Assembly (NCBI RefSeq): GCF_000774145.1
Contig: NZ_KN322983.1
Span: forward strand, 372,001 to 436,000
Direction of reading: 5' to 3'
From: Pseudomonas mediterranea CFBP 5447
GTDB lineage: Bacteria; Pseudomonadota; Gammaproteobacteria; Pseudomonadales; Pseudomonadaceae
Length of the DNA stretch: 64,000 nt
Under the pieces are notes generated by a model. That model saw only the letters and a program-made list of their open reading frames with translations. It was not told where the DNA came from and did not search any database. The position numbers and the translations under genes are program-made. Positions 9,895 through 20,035 of the stretch are shown here, in pieces (position 1 is the stretch's first letter; each line of letters opens with the position of its first letter).

Positions 9895-9986
9895 TGTGGG
9901 AGCGAGCCTGCTCGCGATGGCGGAGGGTCATCCAACATTGATGTTGAATGATTCGCCGCCGTCGCGAGCAGGCTCGCTCCCACAGG
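9895..9986. repeat. REP doublet
   Basis: Inverted pair of the main REP unit between the tRNA-Asn promoter region and the aminotransferase gene. Confidence 0.9.
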
Positions 9987-10000
9987 TTTTATGCGGTTTT

Positions 10001-11197
10001 TCAGATCACCTGGACAATCGCCTTGGTCACCGCCTCGATGTTTTTCTGATTCAGCGCGGCCACGCAGATGCGGCCGGTATCCAGGGCATAGATGCCGAAC
10101 TCGTTGCGCAGGCGCGTCACTTGTTCAACGGTCAGGCCGGAGTAGGAGAACATCCCCCGCTGGCGTGCGACGAAGCTGAAATCCCGGTGCGGCGCGGCTT
10201 TGGCCAGCATGTCCACCATCTGGTTGCGCATGCCGCGGATCCGCAGGCGCATTTCTGCCAGTTCGGCTTCCCACTGGGCCCGCAGTTCGGGGCTGTTGAG
10301 TACGGCGGCAACGATGCTGGCACCGTGGGTCGGTGGGTTGGAGTAGTTGGTGCGGATCACGCGCTTGACCTGGGACAGCACGCGAGCACTTTCTTCCTTC
10401 GATTCGCTGACGATCGACAGGGCGCCCACGCGCTCGCCGTACAGGGAGAACGACTTGGAGAAGGAGCTGGAGGCAAAGAAAGTCAGGCCCGATTCGGCGA
10501 ACAGGCGCACGGCCGCCGCGTCTTCGTCGATGCCGTCGCCAAAGCCCTGGTAGGCCATGTCCAGGAACGGCACATGGTTCTTGGCCTTGACCACGGCCAG
10601 GACGTTTTTCCAGTCCTCGGGGCTCAGGTCCACGCCGGTCGGGTTGTGGCAGCAGGCGTGCAGCACGACGATCGAGCGGTCGGGCAGGGCGTTGAGGTCT
10701 TCCAGCAGGCCGGTACGGTTCACGTCGTGGGTGGCGGCGTCGTAGTAGCGGTAGTTCTGCACCGGGAAACCGGCGGTTTCGAACAGGGCGCGGTGGTTTT
10801 CCCAGCTCGGGTCGCTGATGGCCACGACGGCGTCAGGCAGCAGTTGCTTGAGGAAGTCGGCGCCGATCTTCAGGGCGCCGGTGCCGCCCACGGCCTGGGT
10901 GGTGATGACGCGGCCGGAGGCGATCAGTGGCGAGTCCTTGCCGAACAGCAGGGTCTGGACCGCCTGGTCATAGGCCGCGATGCCGTCGATCGGCAGGTAT
11001 CCGCGGGAAACGTGCTGAGCCACGCGAATCGTCTCGGCTTCGACAACGGCGCGCAGAAGCGGAATGCGCCCCTCTTCATTGCAGTAAACGCCCACGCCCA
11101 GGTTGACCTTATCGGTACGGGTGTCGGCGTTGAATGCTTCGTTGAGGCCCAGGATTGGGTCGCGGGGTGCCAATTCGACAGCGGAAAACAGGCTCAT
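10001..11197 (-). CDS. tyrB: Aromatic amino acid aminotransferase (class I)
   Basis: 398 aa from ATG 11197 (MSLFSAVELAPRDPILGL), the usual start of the aspartate/aromatic aminotransferase group. Class I features: VNLGVGVYCNEEG, HACCHNPTGVDLS, the PLP-binding lysine near residue 247 in SSFSKSFSLYGERVG, and a C-terminal arginine in DTGRICVAALN. It interconverts aromatic 2-oxo acids with Phe/Tyr (and probably aspartate) using glutamate. It sits divergent to uvrB, an arrangement conserved in Pseudomonas. The symbol is by family; paralogues with overlapping specificity (phhC, aspC) may exist elsewhere. On the minus strand a TATACT -10-like motif lies about 83 bases upstream. Confidence 0.9.
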   Translation of the reverse strand: MSLFSAVELAPRDPILGLNEAFNADTRTDKVNLGVGVYCNEEGRIPLLRAVVEAETIRVAQHVSRGYLPIDGIAAYDQAVQTLLFGKDSPLIASGRVITTQAVGGTGALKIGADFLKQLLPDAVVAISDPSWENHRALFETAGFPVQNYRYYDAATHDVNRTGLLEDLNALPDRSIVVLHACCHNPTGVDLSPEDWKNVLAVVKAKNHVPFLDMAYQGFGDGIDEDAAAVRLFAESGLTFFASSSFSKSFSLYGERVGALSIVSESKEESARVLSQVKRVIRTNYSNPPTHGASIVAAVLNSPELRAQWEAELAEMRLRIRGMRNQMVDMLAKAAPHRDFSFVARQRGMFSYSGLTVEQVTRLRNEFGIYALDTGRICVAALNQKNIEAVTKAIVQVI

Positions 11198-11529
11198 TAG
11201 TGCGCGGCTCTGAATGGAGTGTGGAGGGACGTGTGGCGCTCCAGCCGGATGCACTAGAGCGGTGCACAAACGGGGAGCTAGTATAGAGGCCATCACCGGG
11301 CAGGGCGACAGGCGATTCGGTTTTTACGGTAAGTATTTTCGATTTTTTTCGACCGTTAGTCCCTTAGCCGCGTCAAAGACTCAAAGGCGTGTAGGACGTT
11401 CGTCTTGAAAGCGAAGGCATTCACCTCCACATTGTCTGCATTCCAGCTTTTTCCTCGGGCGACATCAGTCGTTTCGGTCTTCCTCATTCCCGTCGCCTGG
11501 CCGACAGGCGTGAACCCAGGGGTTATGTT
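11198..11529. other. Divergent intergenic region tyrB/uvrB
   Basis: 332 bases without a gene. A TATACT -10-like motif on the minus strand (11280-11285) could serve tyrB. I looked for a LexA box (CTGT-N8-ACAG) ahead of uvrB and saw none. There is an AT-rich tract at 11320-11360. Confidence 0.5.
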
Positions 11530-13545
<2,016 letters not shown>

Positions 13546-13569
13546 GTTTTGCAGTGGCCTTAAGGGCCT

Positions 13570-13646
13570 CATCGCTAGCAGGCTCGCTCCCACAGGGATT
13601 TGTGAACGCCACAAGTCCAGTGTGGGAGCGAGCCTGCTCGCGATGG
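13570..13646. repeat. REP doublet
   Basis: Inverted pair of the main REP unit between uvrB and gltX. The left unit has one change (TCGCTAGC for TCGCGAGC). Confidence 0.88.
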
Positions 13647-13766
13647 GCGCGACCCGGTCTGCCAGGTGCCACTCAAATCCCCCTCTGACTGGAGCCCGCC
13701 CACCAACGCCTGTTACCATTCGCCCCCTGTTTCATCTTCGCTTTTCTATTCTTTCCGAGACATGCC

Positions 13767-15248
13767 ATGACCACCGTCCGTACCCGCATCGCGCCTTCGC
13801 CCACTGGCGATCCCCATGTCGGCACCGCCTACATCGCTTTGTTCAACTATTGCTTTGCCAAGCAGCACGGCGGTGAGTTCATCCTGCGGATCGAGGACAC
13901 CGACCAGTTGCGTTCGACGCGCGAGTCCGAACAGCAGATTTTCGACGCCCTGCGCTGGCTCGGCATCGACTGGAGCGAAGGTCCGGACGTTGGCGGCCCG
14001 CACGGCCCGTACCGGCAGAGCGAGCGTGGCGACATCTACAAGCAGTATTGCCAGCAACTGGTGGACATGGGGCACGCGTTCCCCTGCTTCTGCACCGCCG
14101 AAGAGCTGGACCAGATGCGCGCCGAACAGATGGCCCGCGGCGAAACCCCACGCTACGACGGCCGCGCGTTGCTGCTGTCCAAGGAAGAAGTCGCCCGGCG
14201 CCTGGCCGCTGGCGAGCCCCATGTGATCCGCATGAAGGTGCCGAGCGAAGGCGTCTGCGTGGTGCCGGACATGCTGCGTGGCGATGTCGAGATCCCGTGG
14301 GATCGCATGGACATGCAAGTGCTGATGAAGACCGACGGCTTGCCGACGTACTTCCTGGCCAACGTGGTCGACGACCACCTGATGGGCATCACCCACGTCC
14401 TGCGTGGGGAAGAGTGGCTGCCATCGGCGCCGAAACTGATTCTGCTCTACGAATACTTCGGCTGGGAGCAACCGCAGCTGTGCTACATGCCGCTGCTGCG
14501 TAACCCGGACAAGAGCAAGCTGTCCAAGCGCAAGAATCCGACTTCGGTGACGTTCTACGAGCGCATGGGCTTCATGCCCGAGGCGATGCTCAACTACCTG
14601 GGCCGCATGGGCTGGTCGATGCCGGACGAGCGCGAGAAGTTCTCGCTGCAGGAAATGGTCGAGCATTTCGACCTGTCGCGGGTGTCCCTGGGCGGTCCGA
14701 TCTTCGACATCGAGAAACTGTCCTGGCTCAACGGCCAATGGTTGCGCGACCTGCCGGTGGAAGAGTTCGCCGCACGTGTGCAGAAGTGGGCATTGAACCC
14801 CGAGTACATGATGAAGATCGCTCCGCACGTGCAGGGCAGGGTGGAGACGTTCAGCCAGATCGCGCCGCTGGCCGGCTTCTTCTTTGCCGGTGGCGTGACG
14901 CCGGATGCGAAGCTGTTCGAATCCAAGAAGCTCTCGGGCGACCAGGTGCGCCAGTTGATGCAATTGATCCTGTGGAAGCTGGAAAGCCTTCGCCAGTGGG
15001 AAAAGGACAGCATCACCGCGACCATCCAGGCCGTGGTCGAATCCCTGGAGCTGAAATTGCGTGACGCCATGCCGCTGATGTTCGCCGCCATTACCGGCCA
15101 GGCCAGCTCGGTGTCGGTGCTCGATGCGATGGAAATCCTCGGGCCGGACCTGACCCGTTTCCGTCTGCGCCAGGCCATCGATCTGCTCGGTGGCGTGTCG
15201 AAGAAGGAGAACAAAGAGTGGGAAAAACTGCTGGGCGCGATTGCCTAA
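13767..15248 (+). CDS. gltX: Glutamyl-tRNA synthetase
   Basis: 493 aa. The class I signature appears as [12 protein letters not shown] at residues 10-21 (HIGH equivalent HVGT), with the KMSKS-equivalent loop KSKLSKRKN near residue 253. The C-terminal anticodon-binding domain is full length. It charges tRNA-Glu for protein synthesis and also feeds Glu-tRNA to the tetrapyrrole pathway. Two tRNA-Glu genes lie about 300 and 580 bases downstream. A weak hairpin (15271-15289) follows the stop, so the tRNA genes are probably transcribed from their own promoter. Confidence 0.98.
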   Translation: MTTVRTRIAPSPTGDPHVGTAYIALFNYCFAKQHGGEFILRIEDTDQLRSTRESEQQIFDALRWLGIDWSEGPDVGGPHGPYRQSERGDIYKQYCQQLVDMGHAFPCFCTAEELDQMRAEQMARGETPRYDGRALLLSKEEVARRLAAGEPHVIRMKVPSEGVCVVPDMLRGDVEIPWDRMDMQVLMKTDGLPTYFLANVVDDHLMGITHVLRGEEWLPSAPKLILLYEYFGWEQPQLCYMPLLRNPDKSKLSKRKNPTSVTFYERMGFMPEAMLNYLGRMGWSMPDEREKFSLQEMVEHFDLSRVSLGGPIFDIEKLSWLNGQWLRDLPVEEFAARVQKWALNPEYMMKIAPHVQGRVETFSQIAPLAGFFFAGGVTPDAKLFESKKLSGDQVRQLMQLILWKLESLRQWEKDSITATIQAVVESLELKLRDAMPLMFAAITGQASSVSVLDAMEILGPDLTRFRLRQAIDLLGGVSKKENKEWEKLLGAIA

Positions 15249-15270
15249 GCGGTCGTCAGGGCAGGGCATA

Positions 15271-15290
15271 CCCCGGTTTTCCGGGGTTTG
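15271..15290 (+). terminator. Possible terminator of gltX
   Basis: CCCCGG-TTTT-CCGGGG stem followed by TTTG. The T-run is short, so termination may be partial. Confidence 0.5.
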
Positions 15291-15344
15291 TCGGTAAGTG
15301 ATTGTTATCCCGGCAAAAAATTTTCAAATTTGTTGAAAATAAAT

Positions 15345-15373
15345 TTGACAGCCCTCCGATACGCCCTTAAGAT
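15345..15373 (+). promoter_or_regulatory. Sigma-70 promoter of the tRNA-Ala/Glu cluster
   Basis: TTGACA, 17-base spacer, TAAGAT, with an AT-rich UP-like tract upstream and a GC-rich discriminator (TCGCCCC) downstream. This layout is usual for stringently controlled stable-RNA promoters. Confidence 0.75.
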
Positions 15374-15394
15374 TCGCCCCGTCCTCAGCGATGA

Positions 15395-15470
<76 letters not shown>

Positions 15471-15546
15471 ATCGTCAGGTTCAAGGTCTGGCCACACCGG
15501 CCTTGAATCGATCAGTTCTCAGCGCTGATCAAGCAAGAAGGTTTGT

Positions 15547-15622
15547 GTCCCCTTCGTCTAGTGGCCTAGGACACCGCCCTTTCACGGCGGTAACAGGGGT
15601 TCGAGTCCCCTAGGGGACGCCA
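15547..15622 (+). tRNA. tRNA-Glu (TTC), copy 1
   Basis: 76 nt with encoded CCA. The anticodon loop CTTTCAC between CCGCC/GGCGG gives TTC. Acceptor GTCCCCT/AGGGGAC. Confidence 0.97.
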
Positions 15623-15675
15623 GTTTTACAGAAGCGATGTTGCAAGATGTCGCTCCGCCGCGAGGCGAAAAACCT

Positions 15676-15751
<76 letters not shown>

Positions 15752-15828
15752 ATTTACATTCAAGGCCTGGCCACACCGGCCTTGAAGCGATCGACACGCA
15801 GTGTTGATCAGCAGTTAGAAGGGTTTGC

Positions 15829-15904
15829 GTCCCCTTCGTCTAGTGGCCTAGGACACCGCCCTTTCACGGCGGTAACAGGGGTTCGAGTCCCCTAGGGGAC
15901 GCCA
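15829..15904 (+). tRNA. tRNA-Glu (TTC), copy 2
   Basis: Identical to the first tRNA-Glu; last of the cluster. Confidence 0.97.
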
Positions 15905-15929
15905 CGATTACCCGCTCTGCGGGATTTTA

Positions 15930-15964
15930 TAAGGGTCATTCAATTCTTGAATGGCCCTTTTGTT
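15930..15964 (+). terminator. Terminator of the tRNA-Ala/Glu cluster
   Basis: Stem AAGGGtCATTCA/TGAATGgCCCTT followed by TTTTGTTTG, 26 bases after the last tRNA. Confidence 0.85.
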
Positions 15965-16041
15965 TGTCTGGCGTTCAGCCAATTCTCCCATCCTCGAAAA
16001 ATAGACGGCCGACCAGCGGAACGAGATTCTGCTTGCGGAAA

Positions 16042-16075
16042 ATTATTATGTGAATAATATTGTGATCGTAATATT
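16042..16075. promoter_or_regulatory. Inverted repeats upstream of the TetR gene (candidate operator)
   Basis: Two overlapping dyads: ATTATT-N5-AATAAT (16042-16058) and AATATT-N8-AATATT (16056-16075), ending 12 bases before the TetR start. They overlap the ribosome binding region, as expected for autoregulation. Confidence 0.5.
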
Positions 16076-16087
16076 TGGAGGCGAACG

Positions 16088-16627
16088 ATGAGCGATAAAA
16101 AAGCACAGACCCGTGAACGCATTATCAAGGCCGCCAGCGACGCGCTGATCCAGCGTGGCCCGGCCGAGCCGAGCGTGGGCGAGGTAATGGGGGCGGCCGG
16201 GCTGACAGTGGGCGGGTTCTACGCCCATTTCGAAAGCAAGGATGCGTTGATGCTGGAGGCGTTCAAGCAACTGCTCAGTCGGCGCCGCGGCTTGATCGCC
16301 GACATGGATGCCGAACTGACCGGCGAAGAGCGGCGTGCCCTGGTGGCGGCGTTCTACCTGTCGCGCAAGCATCGGGACTCCACCGAAAACGCCTGCCCGA
16401 TCCCGGCGTCGATTGGTGAGCTGGGACGGCTGCCGGATCCGTTTCGTGAAGTGCTCAACGAACACATTGAGTTAATGGCTGCGCAATTGGCGGCCAGCCC
16501 GGAAGACGCCGACAAGGCCCTCGCCGATATTGCCTTGATGGTCGGTGGCCTGGCCCTGGCTCGGGCGCTGGGCCCGGGAGAGTTATCGGATCGTGTGCTG
16601 CGCGCGGCCAAATCCGCGGTGCGGTGA
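16088..16627 (+). CDS. TetR/AcrR-family transcriptional regulator
   Basis: 179 aa with a TTGGAGG ribosome site. N-terminal helix-turn-helix at about 10-55 (TRERIIKAASDALIQRG, VGEVMGAAGLTVGGFYAHFESKDALM), then a ligand-binding C-terminal domain with a conserved ACPIPASIGELGRL segment seen in one TetR subgroup. It should repress itself and the downstream hydrolase gene, which begins 29 bases after its stop. The AT-rich dyads directly upstream are plausible operators. Ligand unknown. Confidence 0.93.
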   Translation: MSDKKAQTRERIIKAASDALIQRGPAEPSVGEVMGAAGLTVGGFYAHFESKDALMLEAFKQLLSRRRGLIADMDAELTGEERRALVAAFYLSRKHRDSTENACPIPASIGELGRLPDPFREVLNEHIELMAAQLAASPEDADKALADIALMVGGLALARALGPGELSDRVLRAAKSAVR

Positions 16628-16656
16628 GCTAAGGCGCAAGCCGTGGGAGAAGAGCG

Positions 16657-17490
16657 ATGGACAGATTGAGCTGGATTCGTGGCGTCAACGGCACGCTGGG
16701 GCGGGTGGCTCCGCGTTTGGTGGCAAGGAAAATGCGCGCGCTGTTCATGCATCCCCGGAACCTGCCGCCACGGGACTGGGAATTGCCATTGCTGGCAAGC
16801 TCCGAGCGCATCACCTTGCGCTTCGGTCTTTCGGCCCTGCGTTGGGGCAAAGGCCCGACCGTCTTGTTGATGCATGGCTGGGAAGGGCGGCCTACGCAGT
16901 TCGCCGCGCTGATCACGGCGCTGGTGGGCGCCGGTTATACGGTGGTGGCGCTGGACGGTCCAGCCCATGGCCGCTCGCCTGGCCGTGAGGCGAACGTCCT
17001 GTCGTTCGCCAGGGCGATGCTCGAAGCCGCAGCGGAATTGCCGCCGTTGCAAGCGGTGATCGGGCATTCCATGGGCGGGGCCAGTGCCATGCTCGCGGTG
17101 CAGTTGGGGCTTCGTACCGAGACGCTGGTCAGCATTGCCGCACCTGCACGTATCCTGGCTGTGCTGCGCGGCTTCGCCCGGCTGGTAGGCCTGCCGCCCC
17201 AGGCGCGTTCGGCCTTCATCCGCCAGGTGGAAAAGGACGTGGGCATGCGCGCCTCGACGCTGGATGTCGCGCATTATCAGCTGGATGTGCCGGGGTTGAT
17301 CGTCCATGCCGAGGACGATACGTCTGTCTCGGTCAAGGAGTCGCAGTTGATCCATGAGGCCTGGTTTGACAGCCGCCTGCTGCGCTTGCCCCAGGGTGGG
17401 CACCAGCGGGTGCTGGCCGATCCCCGCGTCATCGATGGCGTGTTATCGCTGCTGGCCGGGCGCAATCTGCAGGCGCGGCAATCGGCCTGA
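16657..17490 (+). CDS. Alpha/beta-hydrolase
   Basis: 277 aa, GGGAGAAGAG ribosome site. Oxyanion segment HGWEGRP near residue 72, nucleophile elbow GHSMGG near residue 133, an acidic residue in HAEDDTSVS and the catalytic His in GGHQRVL near the C-terminus: a complete triad layout. No signal peptide. Co-transcribed with the TetR gene, so probably part of an inducible detoxification or ester-cleaving module; the substrate is not known. Confidence 0.9.
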   Translation: MDRLSWIRGVNGTLGRVAPRLVARKMRALFMHPRNLPPRDWELPLLASSERITLRFGLSALRWGKGPTVLLMHGWEGRPTQFAALITALVGAGYTVVALDGPAHGRSPGREANVLSFARAMLEAAAELPPLQAVIGHSMGGASAMLAVQLGLRTETLVSIAAPARILAVLRGFARLVGLPPQARSAFIRQVEKDVGMRASTLDVAHYQLDVPGLIVHAEDDTSVSVKESQLIHEAWFDSRLLRLPQGGHQRVLADPRVIDGVLSLLAGRNLQARQSA

Positions 17491-17492
17491 GT

Positions 17493-17586
17493 TGTGGGAG
17501 CAAGGCTTGCCCGCGATTGCATCGGTAGATTCAACATTGATGCAGTTTGACCCGCCGTCATCGCGGGCAAGCCCGGCTCCCACAGG
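17493..17586. repeat. Variant REP doublet
   Basis: Inverted pair of a variant unit (GGGAGCAAGGCTTGCCCGCGA and GCGGGCAAGCCCGGCTCCC), differing from the main REP in the palindromic core. This is a second REP subfamily in the same genome. Confidence 0.8.
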
Positions 17587-17630
17587 GATCGGGTACACTG
17601 CCCCGATCCACATTCGACCGGGAGAGGGGC

Positions 17631-18089
17631 ATGGGCTGGGATCGGGCAACACCGTTCATCATTGATCTTCAAGTAGCCGCCGAAGACATCGACGGGCTGG
17701 GCCACGCCAACAACGCGGTCTACGTCACCTGGCTCGAACGCTGTGCCTGGCGCCATTCCCAGCGCCTGGGGCTGGATCTGGCGGAGTACCGCCGATTGGA
17801 CCGGGCGATGGCGGTGGTGCGCCATGAAGTCGATTACCTGGCGGCCGCCTACGAAGGTGACGAACTGCAACTGGCCACCTGGATCGTCGACTGGGACCAG
17901 CGACTGAAGATGACCCGGCATTTCCAGCTGATCCGCCCCAGTGACAACACCACCGTGCTGCGGGCGCAGACCACATTTGTCTGCATCGAACTCTCCACCG
18001 GCAAGCCCAAGCGCATGCCGCCGGAGTTCATCGAAGGCTATGGCCCGGCGCTGGAGGCCTGCGGTACAGCCGGCGTCCTTGCAAGCTGA
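17631..18089 (+). CDS. Acyl-CoA thioesterase, 4HBT (YbgC-like) family
   Basis: 152 aa from ATG 17631 after GGGAGAGGGG; the longer open frame upstream reads through a REP element. Hot-dog fold signature: FIIDLQVAAEDIDGLGHANNAVYVTWLERCAW, with the Asp/His-Asn catalytic region DGLGHANN of the 4-hydroxybenzoyl-CoA thioesterase family. Cytosolic. Acyl specificity cannot be told from sequence. Flanked by REP elements on both sides, so monocistronic. Confidence 0.9.
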   Translation: MGWDRATPFIIDLQVAAEDIDGLGHANNAVYVTWLERCAWRHSQRLGLDLAEYRRLDRAMAVVRHEVDYLAAAYEGDELQLATWIVDWDQRLKMTRHFQLIRPSDNTTVLRAQTTFVCIELSTGKPKRMPPEFIEGYGPALEACGTAGVLAS

Positions 18090-18090
18090 T

Positions 18091-18241
18091 CCACCGCCAT
18101 CGCGAGCAGGCTCGCTCCCACAAGGGATTTGCGCGGCTGGACATTTACTGTGGGAGCGAGCCCTGCTCGCGATGGCGGCGGCACATCCAGCATCACGGCA
18201 AACTGACCCACCGCTATCGCGAACAGGCTCGCTCCCACAGA
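18091..18241. repeat. REP triplet
   Basis: Three main REP units (minus, plus, minus orientation) between the thioesterase gene and dusC. The middle unit has an extra C (GAGCCCTGCTCGCGA) and the third has GAACAGG for GAGCAGG. Confidence 0.88.
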
Positions 18242-18285
18242 ATCCGGTAAACTGCCGCACGTTTTTTCGTTGAGTACGTTTTCCC

Positions 18286-19245
18286 ATGCAAATTGCCCTG
18301 GCGCCCATGGAGGGGTTGGTCGACAACATCCTGCGGGACGTCCTGACGCGCGTCGGTGGTATCGACTGGTGCGTGACCGAGTTCATCCGTGTCAATGATC
18401 GCCTGCTTACACCGGCCTATTTCCACAAGCTCGCCCCCGAGTTGCTGACCGGCGCCCGGACCGCCGCCGGCGTGCCGCTGCGGGTGCAATTGCTGGGTTC
18501 CGACCCGGTGTGCCTGGCGGAAAACGCAGCGCTGGCCTGTGAATTGGGCTCGGAAGTGGTCGATCTGAATTTCGGCTGCCCGGCCAAGACGGTGAACAAG
18601 TCCCGCGGCGGCGCGGTGTTGCTCAAGGAACCGGAACTGCTCAACCAGATCGTCGAACACGTCCGTCGCGCGGTGCCAAAGCACATCCCCGTCACGGCCA
18701 AGATGCGCCTGGGCTTCGACAGTCCGGACGGTGCGCTGGTCTGCGCCACGGCACTGGCCGAAGGCGGGGCGGAGCACATCGTGGTGCACGCGCGGACCAA
18801 GACGGACGGCTACAAGCCGCCGGCCCATTGGGAGTGGATCCCCCGGGTGCAGGACGTGGTCAAGGTGCCGGTGTTCGCCAATGGGGATATCTGGAGCGTC
18901 GAAGATTGGCGTCGTTGCCGTGAAATCAGCGGCGTCGAGGACATCATGCTCGGTCGCGGCCTGGTCTCCCGCCCGGACCTGGCCCGGCAGATCGCCGCCG
19001 CCCGCGCCGGTGAAGAGGTGGTGCAGATGTCCTGGGCCGAGCTGCAACCGATGCTCCAGGATTTCTGGATGCAAGTGGTCGACCAGCTGACGCCGCGCCA
19101 GGCGCCCGGGCGCCTGAAGCAGTGGCTGGCGATGTTGACCCGCAATTATCCCGAAGCGGTCGAGCTGTTTACCGCACTGCGTCGGGAAACCGAGCTCGAC
19201 GCCGTAGGCCGTTTGCTGGGTGTGCAGCGCACCGAAGCGGCCTGA
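18286..19245 (+). CDS. dusC: tRNA-dihydrouridine(16) synthase
   Basis: 319 aa. FMN-dependent Dus family: [14 protein letters not shown] at the N-terminus (DusC-type APMEG; DusA and DusB differ), [19 protein letters not shown] with the catalytic cysteine near residue 100, and a [10 protein letters not shown] phosphate-binding segment. It reduces U16 in the tRNA D loop using NADPH. Start ATG 18286. Followed by the heat-shock promoter of the Hsp20 gene, so it ends its own transcript. Confidence 0.93.
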   Translation: MQIALAPMEGLVDNILRDVLTRVGGIDWCVTEFIRVNDRLLTPAYFHKLAPELLTGARTAAGVPLRVQLLGSDPVCLAENAALACELGSEVVDLNFGCPAKTVNKSRGGAVLLKEPELLNQIVEHVRRAVPKHIPVTAKMRLGFDSPDGALVCATALAEGGAEHIVVHARTKTDGYKPPAHWEWIPRVQDVVKVPVFANGDIWSVEDWRRCREISGVEDIMLGRGLVSRPDLARQIAAARAGEEVVQMSWAELQPMLQDFWMQVVDQLTPRQAPGRLKQWLAMLTRNYPEAVELFTALRRETELDAVGRLLGVQRTEAA

Positions 19246-19265
19246 AAAAAATTTCGAAAATAGCT

Positions 19266-19292
19266 CTTGAAAAGTATTTGGCGACCCCTAGA
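19266..19292 (+). promoter_or_regulatory. Sigma-32 heat-shock promoter
   Basis: CTTGAAA (-35), 12-base spacer, CCCCTAGA (-10), a close match to CTTGAAA-N11-16-CCCCATNT. It is placed about 75 bases before the Hsp20 gene start codon. Confidence 0.8.
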
Positions 19293-19299
19293 TAAGGGG

Positions 19300-19362
19300 T
19301 ACGCGATGCCGAATTCGGGTCGCGGAGACAAAAAACCTTGCTGAACTTTTCAGGAGATTTGA
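19300..19362 (+). promoter_or_regulatory. ROSE-like RNA thermometer in the Hsp20 5' UTR
   Basis: A stable upstream hairpin (CGCGA...TCGCG, about 19302-19325) is followed by a short hairpin pairing CTTGCTG (19337-19343) with the Shine-Dalgarno CAGGAG (19351-19356) through a bulged G. That is the ROSE signature (UYGCU opposite AGGA). ROSE-like elements are known in front of Pseudomonas ibpA genes. Confidence 0.75.
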
Positions 19363-19365
19363 ATC

Positions 19366-19818
19366 ATGAGTACTGCATTTTCGCTGGCCCCTCTGTTCCG
19401 TTCCTCGGTGGGCTTCGACCGTTTCAACGACCTGTTCGAAACCGCCCTGCGCAACGAACCGGGCAGCAGCTATCCACCCTACAACGTGGAAAAATACGGT
19501 GATGATGAATACCGTATCGTAGTCGCCGCCGCTGGCTTCCGGGAAGAAGACCTGGACCTGCAGGTGGAAAAAGGTGTGCTGACCATCAGCGGCGGTAAGC
19601 GCGAGGCCAGCAACGACAGCGTGACCTACCTGCATCAGGGCATCGCCCAGCGTGCATTCAAGCTGTCCTTCCGGTTGGCGGATCATATCGAGATCAAATC
19701 CGCCGGCCTGAGCAACGGCCTGTTGAGCATCGACCTGTTGCGGGTGATTCCGGAAGAGGCGAAAGCCAAGCGCATCCCGATCAACGGTGCGCAGCAGCAA
19801 CCCGCGCTGCAGAACTGA
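19366..19818 (+). CDS. ibpA: Small heat-shock protein, IbpA/Hsp20 family
   Basis: 150 aa. N-terminal MSTAFSLAPLFRSSVGFDRFNDLFE segment typical of IbpA/B, central alpha-crystallin domain (about 35-130: YPPYNVEKYGDDEYRIVVAAAGF, RAFKLSFRLADHIEIKSAGLSNGLLSIDL) and a C-terminal KRIPI motif (the I-x-I anchor). An ATP-independent holdase that keeps heat-denatured proteins refoldable. Control looks double: a sigma-32 promoter and a ROSE-like thermometer that hides the ribosome site. A strong terminator follows. Confidence 0.95.
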   Translation: MSTAFSLAPLFRSSVGFDRFNDLFETALRNEPGSSYPPYNVEKYGDDEYRIVVAAAGFREEDLDLQVEKGVLTISGGKREASNDSVTYLHQGIAQRAFKLSFRLADHIEIKSAGLSNGLLSIDLLRVIPEEAKAKRIPINGAQQQPALQN

Positions 19819-19830
19819 TGCATCGCCACT

Positions 19831-19862
19831 GAAAAAGGGCGCCGAAAGGGCGCCCTTTTTCA
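19831..19862 (+). terminator. Terminator of the Hsp20 gene
   Basis: GGGCGCC/GGCGCCC stem with a GAAAG loop followed by CTTTTT. Confidence 0.9.
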
Positions 19863-19887
19863 TATCGAAAACTTTGTAAAACTCCAT

Positions 19888-20019
19888 TGTGGCGAGGGGA
19901 TTTATCCCCGCTGGGCTGCGTAGCAGCCCTAAAATCAGCCAACTCGGTATGTCAGATGGATTGAGTCTGCAGCAGGGGGCTGCTTTGCAGCCCAGCGGGG
20001 ATAAATCCCCTCGCCACAG
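19888..20019. repeat. Inverted repeat of a second REP-like family
   Basis: Arms GTGGCGAGGGGATTTATCCC...CTGGGCTGC and the exact complement, separated by about 60 bases, between convergent hsp20 and the GGDEF-EAL gene. Unrelated in sequence to the GGGAGCGAGCC family. Confidence 0.85.
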
Positions 20020-20035
20020 AAGACAGCTGCGCTCG

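Noticed and set aside
9806..11200. 464-residue plus-strand frame opposite the aminotransferase
   Set aside because: Antisense shadow with His/Gln/Ala bias; begins inside the tRNA-Asn promoter region and reads through a REP.
11198..11529. LexA box in front of uvrB
   Set aside because: No CTGT-N8-ACAG match found by eye in the intergenic region.
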